Positions 1 through 5,417 of a stretch of DNA of 5,417 nucleotides are shown here, one piece after another. A program made the position numbers and the translations under genes. Each line of letters begins with the position of its first letter. The stretch's first letter is position 1. The notes beneath the pieces are model-generated. The model worked only from the letters and a program-made list of their open reading frames with translations, was not told where the DNA came from and searched no databases. Source of the stretch: an uncultured Verrucomicrobiota bacterium (GTDB taxonomy: Bacteria; Verrucomicrobiota; Verrucomicrobiia; Limisphaerales; UBA9464); assembly GCA_903930165.1 (NCBI GenBank), contig CAIYXO010000393.1, positions 1 through 5,417 on the forward strand, written 5' to 3'.

Positions 1-67
1 GTTTCCGGCTCCCCGGTTGGCGTCTTCGCGATTTTGCCGAGGTCCGTTCCCTCCCGGTCCCGGCGGA

Positions 68-700
68 TCAGGAACGGGCGGCGATCTCCACGAAGTTGCC
101 GAGGAGGCGCAGGCCGTTCTCCTGGCTTTTCTCCGGATGGAACTGGGTGGCGAACACGTTGTCGCGCCAGACGGAAGAGGCGAAGGGCATCCCGTAGGTG
201 GTGCGCGTTGCGATGACCGAGGGATCCTCCGGACGCGGGTGGAAGGAGTGGACGAAGTAGAACCAGCTGCCGTCGGGGATCCCGCGGTACAGCGGGCAGT
301 CGGGACGGGTGAGTTCGATCTGGTTCCAACCGATCTGCGGGATCTTCAGCCGGGGTTCCTCGGCGGTCGGCTGGAACCGGACCACCGGTCCGCGGAGGAT
401 GCCGAGGCCGAGGGCGCAGGAGTTGAACTCCTCGCTCCGGTCGAACAGCGCCTGGTAGCCGACACAGATCCCGAGGAAGGGGCGTCCTTCGGCGATCCAC
501 TCGCGGACGCCCTCGAGCAGTTCCTGGCGTTGGAGTGCGTGGATGCAGTCGTCGAAGGCTCCGACTCCGGGCAGTACCACTCCCTTGGCTCCGCGCATCC
601 CCTCGGCCGTCCGGGTGCGATGCACCTCGGCGCCGACCCTTCGAAGGGCCTTCTCGACGCTGCGGATGTTGCCGGAATCGTAATCGAGGAGTGCGATCAC
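68..700 (-). CDS. hisH: Imidazole glycerol phosphate synthase glutaminase subunit HisH
   Basis: HisH hydrolyses glutamine and channels the ammonia to its partner HisF, which makes imidazole glycerol phosphate and AICAR in histidine biosynthesis in the cytoplasm. The 210-residue product has the normal length and is a class I (triad) glutamine amidotransferase. The N-terminus IALLDYDSGNIRSV and the oxyanion-strand motif LPGVGAFDDC (43-52) are typical. The nucleophile is Cys79 in GICVGYQALF, and the His/Glu pair is His188/Glu190 in QFHPEKSQ. The HisH signatures KIPQIGWN (119-126) and YFVHSF (148-153) are present; the usual His in KIPHMGWN is Gln here. The start is GTG, the only one that gives the full N-terminus; a weak AGGG lies 8 nt upstream. 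It is the last visible minus-strand gene, 87 nt after the small membrane protein gene. hisF and hisA are not in the window. The family assignment is secure. Confidence 0.96.
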   Translation of the reverse strand: MIALLDYDSGNIRSVEKALRRVGAEVHRTRTAEGMRGAKGVVLPGVGAFDDCIHALQRQELLEGVREWIAEGRPFLGICVGYQALFDRSEEFNSCALGLGILRGPVVRFQPTAEEPRLKIPQIGWNQIELTRPDCPLYRGIPDGSWFYFVHSFHPRPEDPSVIATRTTYGMPFASSVWRDNVFATQFHPEKSQENGLRLLGNFVEIAARS

Positions 701-738
701 CGACGGGACCCTAGCGTCCGGCGTGGCGTGGGTCCATG

Positions 739-769
739 CGGCAGGCGCCGGGAGTTCCGACGCCTGCCG
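739..769. repeat. Perfect 9-bp inverted repeat upstream of hisH
   Basis: The arms CGGCAGGCG (739-747) and CGCCTGCCG (761-769) are perfectly complementary. The 13-nt loop can form three further pairs (749-751 with 757-759) after a single mismatch. The element lies in the 87-nt gap between the stop of the small membrane protein gene and the hisH start. Neither strand has a T run after it, so it is not a standard intrinsic terminator. It could be a transcript-stabilising or processing hairpin, a protein-binding palindrome, or one copy of a dispersed repeat. Confidence 0.6.
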
Positions 770-787
770 ATGGAGATGGAACCCGGT

Positions 788-1045
788 TCAGGCCGAAGCC
801 GGCGTCACGCCGGGACGCAGGTGCCGGTTGCGGCCGAAGATGAAGTAGAGGATCGAGCCGATCACCGGCACGAACCAGACCACGGCGGTCCACAGGACAC
901 GACCGGTGGGGCTGTTCCGGTTGTTGCGGATGCTGTCGACGAGCATCCAGATCCAGAACGCGAACGTGGCGACGGCCAGCGGGATGCAGACCAGCGCCAG
1001 CAGCACCAGCACGAGTCCGAAGGCGACATCAATCAGGGCGAACAT
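788..1045 (-). CDS. Small PLDc_N-type integral membrane protein
   Basis: This 85-residue protein is nearly all membrane-embedded. It has a first hydrophobic stretch at about residues 2-31 (ALIDVAFGLVLVLLALVCIP and onward) and a second at about 46-66. The segment from WIWMLVDSIRN through LWTAVVWFVPVIGSILYFIFGRNR matches the PLDc_N family: a short two-helix domain with conserved W..VD..RN, LW, P.IG and ILYF.FGR positions. It occurs as the N-terminus of cardiolipin synthases and as free-standing small membrane proteins. No HKD phospholipase motif follows, so it is not itself a phospholipase, and its function is unknown. I chose the ATG at 1045 over an in-frame GTG at 1081 because AAAGGA lies just upstream, one of the few good ribosome binding sites here. 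It sits 57 nt after rlmN and may be cotranscribed with it. Confidence 0.85.
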   Translation of the reverse strand: MFALIDVAFGLVLVLLALVCIPLAVATFAFWIWMLVDSIRNNRNSPTGRVLWTAVVWFVPVIGSILYFIFGRNRHLRPGVTPASA

Positions 1046-1102
1046 GGGTTTCCTTTCTCTTTTCTCCGACGTTTGAAACACCCGGGGCCGCGGAAGAAGG
1101 TT

Positions 1103-2269
1103 TCAGCCAATCGGAGCGTCCGCGGTGCCGGCAGAGGCGAGTTCCCGTTCGGTCTTCAGACGGAGTTGGCCGCAGGCGGCGTCGATGTCGTGGCCCTTCT
1201 CCAGGCGGAGCGTGGTGACGATGCCGTCCTTCTGGACCAGCTCGGCGAAGGTGGTGCAACGGCGTTCGTCCGGACGCTTCCAGGGCAGTCCCTCGACCGT
1301 GTTGTAGGGGATGAGGTTGACCTTGGCGTGGAGCCGTCGGGCGAGGGCGGCCAGGACCGGGGCCTCGGAGAGCGCGTCATTGACTCCCTCGATGAGGATG
1401 TACTCGAGGGTGATCATCTTGCCCTTCCTGGCGACGTAGTGCTGGCAGGCTGCGGTCAGGTCCGCGAGAGGATGCTTCCGGTTGACCGGCATGATCTGGC
1501 TGCGCACGGCGTCGGTGGCGCCGTGCAGGGAGATGGCGAGACGGAACTGTTCCGGCTCTTCCGCGAGCTGCCGGATCTTCGGCACCACGCCGCTGGTGGA
1601 GATGGTGATCTTGCGTGCGCCGATGTTGCCGCCCCACGGGGCGTTGAGCAGGCGCAGGGCGGCGAGGAGGTTGTCGTAGTTGGCCAGGGGTTCGCCCATC
1701 CCCATGATGACCAGGTTGTTGATCAGGCGGTCCCCTGTGGTGGCGGCACGTGCCTCGGCGGGCTGTTCGGTGTGCCAGCGTTCGATCCCGAGGATCTGGC
1801 CGACGATCTCCCAGGGCTCCAGGTTCCGTTTCCATCCTTCCAGTCCACTCGCGCAGAAGCGGCAACCGTAGGCGCATCCGACCTGGGTGGAGACGCACAA
1901 CGTGTGGCGGTCCGCCGCCTCGCCGTACAGGGCCGGATTGGCCGGGATGAGCACACTCTCCACCAGGGAGCCGTCGCGGAGCCGCCACAGGAACTTCTGC
2001 GTGGTGTCCTTGGACCCCTGCTTGCGCAACAACTCCAGACGGCCGAGGGACCATCGTCCCGCAAGGAGGTCCCGGAGACCGCGCGGCAGGTTGGTCATCG
2101 AATCCCAGGAAGTGGCCCGGCGCGGATAAAGCCATCCGAGCAGCTGCTCCAGCCGGTAGGCGGGCTGCTGCCATTCGGCGAACGCGGCTGCGAGGATCGC
2201 GTGGGGCTGGTTGCGGATGTCTGGAAGGTCGTTTGCCGGGGAAGCGGCGGAAGGGGGCTGGGAAGTCAT
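1103..2269 (-). CDS. rlmN: Dual-specificity 23S rRNA/tRNA adenine-C2 methyltransferase RlmN
   Basis: RlmN is a radical-SAM enzyme that methylates C2 of A2503 in 23S rRNA and of A37 in some tRNAs, tuning the peptidyl-transferase centre and decoding. The 388-residue product has an N-terminal HhH-like accessory region (about 18-100) and then the radical-SAM barrel. The 4Fe-4S ligands are Cys132, Cys136 and Cys139 (CAYGCRFC). The SAM-contacting motif MGMGEP is at 189-194, and ISLHG at 246-250 is typical of the family. The two mechanism cysteines appear conserved: Cys125 in TLCVSTQVGC and Cys366 in DIDAACGQL, the latter corresponding to the methyl-carrying Cys355 of E. coli. That makes RlmN more likely than a generic radical-SAM protein; the related enzyme Cfr methylates C8. 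The ATG start lies 19 nt after the rex stop, with no clear SD, suggesting cotranscription or translational coupling with rex. Confidence 0.96.
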   Translation of the reverse strand: MTSQPPSAASPANDLPDIRNQPHAILAAAFAEWQQPAYRLEQLLGWLYPRRATSWDSMTNLPRGLRDLLAGRWSLGRLELLRKQGSKDTTQKFLWRLRDGSLVESVLIPANPALYGEAADRHTLCVSTQVGCAYGCRFCASGLEGWKRNLEPWEIVGQILGIERWHTEQPAEARAATTGDRLINNLVIMGMGEPLANYDNLLAALRLLNAPWGGNIGARKITISTSGVVPKIRQLAEEPEQFRLAISLHGATDAVRSQIMPVNRKHPLADLTAACQHYVARKGKMITLEYILIEGVNDALSEAPVLAALARRLHAKVNLIPYNTVEGLPWKRPDERRCTTFAELVQKDGIVTTLRLEKGHDIDAACGQLRLKTERELASAGTADAPIG

Positions 2270-2288
2270 CGGATGCGGGCCCGGCGGT

Positions 2289-2921
2289 TCAATCCTGGAG
2301 GAAATAGCTGAGGTTCTCGAGCTCGATGGCGAGGTTCACGTTGCTGAGGGCGACATGCTCCGGGACCGCTGGGACGATGGGAGCGAAGTTGAGGATGCCG
2401 AGGATGCCGGCGGCGACCAGGGCGTTTGCCACCTCCTGGGCGGCGGCGGCCGGCACGGCAAGGATGGCCATGCGGACGCCGAGACCGGTGGCGATCTCGG
2501 GGAGACGGCTCATCGGATACAGCGGGACCCGCAGCTCGCCTCCGCGTTGGCGATCGGGATCCTGGTCGAAGGCGGCGACGATCTCGAAGCCCTCGGGCCC
2601 GAAGCCTTGGTACTGGACGAGGGCGCTGCCGAGGTTGCCCACCCCAATCAGCACGACCGGCTGAAGCCGATTGGTGCCGAGGTGGGCCGTGATCATCCGG
2701 GCCAACTGGTCGACGTCGTAGCCCAGCCCGCGGGTTCCGAACTGACCGAGGTAGGTGAGATCCTTGCGCAGTTGGGTCGGTTTCACGCCTGCCGCCCGGG
2801 CGAGCGCCTCGCTGCTGACAGTGGTGATCTGGTTCGATTTCAGGCGTTGGAGGCAGCGCAGGTACAGGGAGAGGCGGTAGACGGTCTTCCTGGGAATCTC
2901 TGTCTTGGTCGCTTTCTTCAA
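2289..2921 (-). CDS. rex: Redox-sensing transcriptional repressor Rex
   Basis: Rex binds operators of fermentation and respiration genes and releases them when NADH rises relative to NAD+. From the TTG at 2921 the product is 210 residues, the usual length. The winged-helix DNA-binding domain spans about 8-75, with SSEALARAAGV and TQLRKDLTYLGQFGTRGLGY (49-68) matching the Rex recognition helix and wing. A Rossmann domain follows, with the nucleotide-binding motif GVGNLGSAL (93-101) and AAFDQDP (116-122). The C-terminal helix VNLAIELENLSYFLQ is the domain-swapped dimer helix. The start is uncertain: in-frame GTG codons at 2972, 3026 and 3035 would add 17, 35 or 38 residues, and only the one at 3026 has an SD-like AGGG at suitable distance. 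I prefer TTG because the family usually begins a few residues before IPRKTVYRL and the extension resembles no Rex sequence. It is the first gene of the minus-strand group. Confidence 0.93.
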   Translation of the reverse strand: MKKATKTEIPRKTVYRLSLYLRCLQRLKSNQITTVSSEALARAAGVKPTQLRKDLTYLGQFGTRGLGYDVDQLARMITAHLGTNRLQPVVLIGVGNLGSALVQYQGFGPEGFEIVAAFDQDPDRQRGGELRVPLYPMSRLPEIATGLGVRMAILAVPAAAAQEVANALVAAGILGILNFAPIVPAVPEHVALSNVNLAIELENLSYFLQD

Positions 2922-3047
2922 CGCGCCGACAAGGTAGGGAACCAGCCGGTGGCGGCAAGCGTCGGACGGCACTGCTGCTGCTAGGAACGGACCGCCCCCG
3001 AAAATTGGGCTTTCACCGCCATGCACGTTTGTCACCCTCTCCCGATC
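2922..3047. other. Divergent intergenic region between rex and the exported-protein gene
   Basis: This 126-bp spacer should carry the promoters for both directions. No convincing -35/-10 pair is visible on either strand, and no Rex-type operator (TTGTGAA-N4-TTCACAA or a close variant) could be found. The only resemblance is an isolated TTTCAC half-site at 3012-3017. If rex really starts at GTG 3026, most of this spacer is coding. Confidence 0.5.
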
Positions 3048-3992
3048 ATGCGTCTGTTCCAGGCCGCAATCCTTTGCTGTCTTTGCCTTCTTTCCGCTTG
3101 GGCTGCGGAAGTTCGTACCATCACCGGCGATTCCTATGAGGGGGAGGTCTCCGCGGCGGACCCGGATGGGTTGGTGATCCGCCTGAAGACCGGCGGTTTC
3201 TCTCCACGCCTCGACTGGGCGAAGCTGGACGAAGCGACGCTCAAGGTCTTGGCGGACCATCCTAAGGCCCGGAAGTTCGTGGAGCCGCTCATCGAGCCGC
3301 CTGCCGAGGAGATCGCCCGGGCCGAAGCGCGCAAGATCGACGTGCGTCAGCCGACACGCGCCGAACGTCCGAGCCCGGAACTGGCGGGGCGGGGCGTCTA
3401 TGCCGCTCTCACGACCCCGAACGGCTTGGTCCTGATCGGGGCCCTTTTCCTCGCGAATCTCTATGCGGGATACGAGATTGCGCGTTTCCGGTGGCGTCCT
3501 GTGCCGCTGGTTTGCGGTCTTTCCGCTGTGCTGCCTGTGGTCGGGCCGTTGATCTTCCTCATGCTTCCCCGCCGGGAAGAGGAGGTCATCGTGAACGCCA
3601 CGGAAGAGGCCGCAGCGGCGCAGCAGTTGAATGTGCCGCCCCCGGTCGCCGCCCCGGCTCCCCCGGCGGCGCATGGAGCGTCCGGCCTCGGCATCTCGAA
3701 ACATGCCGCCGGGAGCGCTTCCCAGGATCTTCCACGGGTGTTCAAGAGGGGTGAAACCACCTTCAACCGGCGGTTCTTCGAGACCCAGTTTCCCTCCTTC
3801 TTCCGGGTCGTGGCCAGCGAGGCCGACAAGGACCTGGTCATCGAGGTGGTCACCTCAAAGGGCCCGCTCGTCGGAACGCGTATCAGCCGGATCAGCGCGA
3901 CCGAGATCCATTTCCGGAACGCCGAGTCCGCGGAATTGGGTGTGGAGTTCACGCAGGTACTGGAGGTGAAGCTCCGTACGAAGGACGCCTGA
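3048..3992 (+). CDS. Exported/membrane-anchored protein of unknown function
   Basis: I do not recognise this 314-residue protein. The N-terminus MRLFQAAILCCLCLLSAWA-AEV is a Sec signal peptide, probably cleaved near Ala19/Ala20, with no lipobox. Residues about 21-75 (VRTITGDSYEGEV to DWAKLDE) look like a small beta-rich domain of the kind seen in planctomycete/verrucomicrobial secreted proteins. Two hydrophobic helices follow at about 126-145 (GLVLIGALFLANLYAGYEIA) and 151-173, joined by a short basic turn RFRWRP that is probably cytoplasmic. An Ala/Pro-rich linker (about 182-210) leads to a C-terminal domain at about 228-314, from VFKRGETTFNRRFF to LEVKLRTKDA. I chose ATG 3048 over ATG 3021 because it puts the positive n-region directly before the hydrophobic core. 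Neither start has an SD. The kinase gene follows after 12 nt, so the two are probably cotranscribed. Confidence 0.8.
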   Translation: MRLFQAAILCCLCLLSAWAAEVRTITGDSYEGEVSAADPDGLVIRLKTGGFSPRLDWAKLDEATLKVLADHPKARKFVEPLIEPPAEEIARAEARKIDVRQPTRAERPSPELAGRGVYAALTTPNGLVLIGALFLANLYAGYEIARFRWRPVPLVCGLSAVLPVVGPLIFLMLPRREEEVIVNATEEAAAAQQLNVPPPVAAPAPPAAHGASGLGISKHAAGSASQDLPRVFKRGETTFNRRFFETQFPSFFRVVASEADKDLVIEVVTSKGPLVGTRISRISATEIHFRNAESAELGVEFTQVLEVKLRTKDA

Positions 3993-4004
3993 TTCCCGGC
4001 ACCC

Positions 4005-4643
4005 ATGAAATATCGGGCGATTCTGTTGTTTGGGGCACCTGGTGCCGGGAAGGGGACCCAGGGCAAGATCCTGGGGCAGATCCCCAACTTCGTGCATTTC
4101 TCGTGCGGCGACGCGTTCCGGAACCTTCGGGTCGACTCCCCTCTCGGGCGCGTGTTCGTGGAGTATGCCTCCGATGGACGGTTGGTTCCGGACGAGCCGA
4201 CCATCGAGCTTTGGAAACGTTCGATTGAGGGCCTCACCGCGACCGGGAGGTTCAATCCCGAGGCGGACACGCTGCTGCTGGACGGCATTCCCCGGAATCC
4301 CCGTCAGGCGGAGATCATGCGCGACCTGATCGACGTGAAGGCGATCTTCAACCTGTTCTGTCCCGTGCTGGACAAGCTTGTGGTTCGCCTCCAACGGCGC
4401 GCCCTGAAGGAGAACCGGTTGGACGACGCCAACATCGAGACGATCCGGAGCCGCCTCGAAACCTACAAGCGGGAGACCCGGGCCGTCCTCGAGTGTTTTC
4501 CCGACACTCTCATCCACCAGATCGATTCCACGCAGGAACCGATGTTCGTACTTCTCGACATCCTCAAGGTGATCGCGCAGATTCCGAAACCGGCGGTGAG
4601 TGATGGCGGGACGGTCTACCTTCCCACGACGACTCCCCGCTGA
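4005..4643 (+). CDS. adk: Adenylate kinase family protein, short-LID type
   Basis: Adenylate kinase interconverts ATP + AMP and 2 ADP in the cytoplasm. The 212-residue product has a perfect P-loop GAPGAGKGTQ (10-19). The NMP-binding motif is FSCGDAFR (32-39), where ISTGD(M/L)LR is usual, and the hinge motif is DGIPRNPRQAE (93-103), where DGFPR is usual. The LID is short: RRALKENRLDD (131-141) followed by TIRSRLETY (146-154). It lacks the longer lid insert and the four zinc cysteines of many bacterial enzymes. Arginines at 39, 97, 138 and 150 occupy the expected substrate-binding places. Residues after about 190 form a polar, probably disordered tail. UMP/CMP kinases share this short-LID fold, so another nucleoside monophosphate as substrate cannot be excluded. 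The ATG has no SD and lies 12 nt after the preceding gene. The family is certain; the exact substrate is probable. Confidence 0.85.
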   Translation: MKYRAILLFGAPGAGKGTQGKILGQIPNFVHFSCGDAFRNLRVDSPLGRVFVEYASDGRLVPDEPTIELWKRSIEGLTATGRFNPEADTLLLDGIPRNPRQAEIMRDLIDVKAIFNLFCPVLDKLVVRLQRRALKENRLDDANIETIRSRLETYKRETRAVLECFPDTLIHQIDSTQEPMFVLLDILKVIAQIPKPAVSDGGTVYLPTTTPR

Positions 4644-4665
4644 CCTTTGCGGTTCCGGCGGTCAT

Positions 4666-4694
4666 CGGATTTCGAAAACCGGATTTCGAAAAAC
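4666..4694. repeat. Tandem direct repeat, unit 14/15 bp
   Basis: Two adjacent copies of CGGATTTCGAAAAC lie at 4666-4679 and 4680-4694, the second with one extra A. Each contains the palindrome TTTCGAAA (4670-4677 and 4684-4691), so two palindromes sit 14 bp apart. The repeat begins 22 nt after the adk-like stop and runs directly into the terminator stem. It may be a local duplication or a paired protein-binding site. Confidence 0.75.
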
Positions 4695-4715
4695 GGGCTT
4701 GGGCCCGGTTCTTTT
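4692..4715 (+). terminator. Rho-independent terminator after the kinase gene
   Basis: The stem CGGGC (4694-4698) pairs with GCCCG (4703-4707) around the loop TTGG. A bulged G (4708) allows two more A-T pairs at the base, and the T-rich tail TTCTTTT covers 4709-4715. It lies about 50 nt past the stop of the adk-like gene and upstream of the next promoter, so it probably ends that operon. The stem is short, so efficiency may be moderate. Confidence 0.6.
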
Positions 4716-4778
4716 CCTTGCAATTCGGATTGAGGTTCTGGAGAGGGTGGCATCGGAGCTGTTTTTTCCAGAAACGCG

Positions 4779-4809
4779 TTGACACAGCGCCGCCTGATTT
4801 TTAAGTAAT
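4779..4809 (+). promoter_or_regulatory. Candidate promoter for tRNA-Thr-tuf
   Basis: A perfect -35 box TTGACA (4779-4784) is followed by the AT-rich stretch TTTTTAAGTAAT (4798-4809). The best -10 match, AGTAAT, has 19-bp spacing; alternatives at 16-17 bp are weaker. A GC-rich segment CGGGCTC follows, as in discriminators of stringently controlled stable-RNA promoters. It is the only clear consensus -35 in the gap and points toward tRNA-Thr and tuf. The -35 is a direct observation; the -10 and the regulation are inference. Confidence 0.5.
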
Positions 4810-4811
4810 CG

Positions 4812-4882
4812 GGCTCAATTTAAGAGTTGCAGGCAGCGAGACTGGTTTTCAGCTCTTGTAGTACTGGAAACCGAGCCTTTTT
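4812..4882 (+). promoter_or_regulatory. Structured leader with terminator-like fold before tRNA-Thr
   Basis: Two nested stems can form. GGTTTTCAG (4844-4852) pairs with CTGGAAACC (4864-4872), nine pairs including one G-T wobble around an 11-nt loop. The outer GGCTC (4812-4816) pairs with GAGCC (4873-4877), which is followed at once by TTTTT (4878-4882). AAGAG (4822-4826) could instead pair with CTCTT (4853-4857) in the hairpin loop, giving a rival fold. This layout resembles an attenuator. The outer stem starts about where transcription should begin, so it may be only partly transcribed; the inner hairpin is the firmer part. Confidence 0.35.
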
Positions 4883-4894
4883 GTCGTCGCGAGG

Positions 4895-4908
4895 CGGCAA
4901 GGTTGCCG
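4895..4908 (+). repeat. Small hairpin just upstream of tRNA-Thr
   Basis: CGGCAA (4895-4900) and TTGCCG (4903-4908) form a perfect inverted repeat. In RNA a 5-bp stem with loop AGGT is realistic. It ends 13 nt before the tRNA 5' end, where it could assist 5' processing of the transcript. It is short, and chance occurrence in GC-rich DNA is possible. Confidence 0.4.
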
Positions 4909-4921
4909 ATTTCTGCTTAAA

Positions 4922-4997
<76 letters not shown>

Positions 4998-5058
4998 GCA
5001 GGGAGCAGGCAGGTAACTTTTCGGTTGGCAAAACGAGAACTGTTTAACGACACGACAC

Positions 5059-5417
<359 letters not shown>

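Noticed and set aside
1..67. Start of another his gene downstream of hisH
   Set aside because: No ATG, GTG or TTG occurs on the minus strand in this stretch, so no gene start can be supported.
17..2311. Very long open frame on the plus strand across the hisH-rlmN region
   Set aside because: It lies antisense to hisH, the small membrane protein gene and rlmN, which have clear family motifs. Its translation is low in complexity and rich in Gly, Asp, Glu and Arg with no recognisable domain, as expected of a GC-rich shadow frame.
2211..2984. Plus-strand open frame of 257 codons over rex
   Set aside because: Complementary to the well-supported rex gene; acidic, repetitive translation without motifs.
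3012..3017. TTTCAC as a Rex operator in the divergent spacer
   Set aside because: Only one half-site; the expected inverted partner at the right spacing is absent on either side.
2922..3704. N-terminal extension of the rex frame back to 3704
   Set aside because: Upstream of about 3035 this frame is antisense to the exported-protein gene and shows no Rex or other domain.
4736..4773. Inverted repeat TTCTGGA/TCCAGAA flanking a T6 run
   Set aside because: Seven-bp arms 24 nt apart; the T run lies inside the loop rather than after the stem, so it is not a terminator, and chance pairing is likely.

Overview
This window holds ordinary chromosomal housekeeping genes of a GC-rich bacterium. Verrucomicrobiota is the best guess. 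It rests on the EF-Tu N-terminus, whose switch I reads KTVTIAVSHVEY after a GGTVRD stretch instead of the usual RGITI form and resembles verrucomicrobial EF-Tu as I remember it, and on the scarcity of Shine-Dalgarno (SD) sequences. No database search was possible, so the phylum is an inference.

Layout. Positions 68-2921 carry four genes on the minus strand, in transcription order: rex (NADH/NAD+ redox repressor), rlmN (radical-SAM 23S rRNA/tRNA A-C2 methyltransferase, 19 nt after rex), a small PLDc_N-type membrane protein, and hisH (glutaminase subunit of imidazole glycerol phosphate synthase). A perfect 9-bp inverted repeat sits between the small membrane protein gene and hisH. Positions 1-67, beyond the hisH stop, contain no minus-strand ATG, GTG or TTG, so no further gene start is visible there. 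A divergent spacer (about 2922-3047) separates this group from the plus-strand genes.

On the plus strand, 3048-4643 holds an exported or membrane-anchored protein of unknown function and, 12 nt later, a short-LID adenylate-kinase-family enzyme, probably in one operon. The 278-nt gap 4644-4921 contains a tandem 14/15-bp repeat, an intrinsic terminator, a perfect TTGACA promoter element and a leader that can fold into hairpins next to a T run. Then come tRNA-Thr(GGU) with encoded CCA and tuf (EF-Tu), which runs off the right edge. Linkage of tRNA-Thr(GGU) to tuf is also known from the thrT-tufB operon of E. coli.

The genes touch translation (rlmN, tRNA-Thr, tuf), redox-responsive transcription (rex), nucleotide balance (adk-like) and histidine biosynthesis (hisH). 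No mobile element, CRISPR array, phage gene or defence system is visible. The points most worth a second look are the EF-Tu switch I/P-loop changes, the structured leader before tRNA-Thr-tuf, the uncertain rex start and the divergent kinase motifs.
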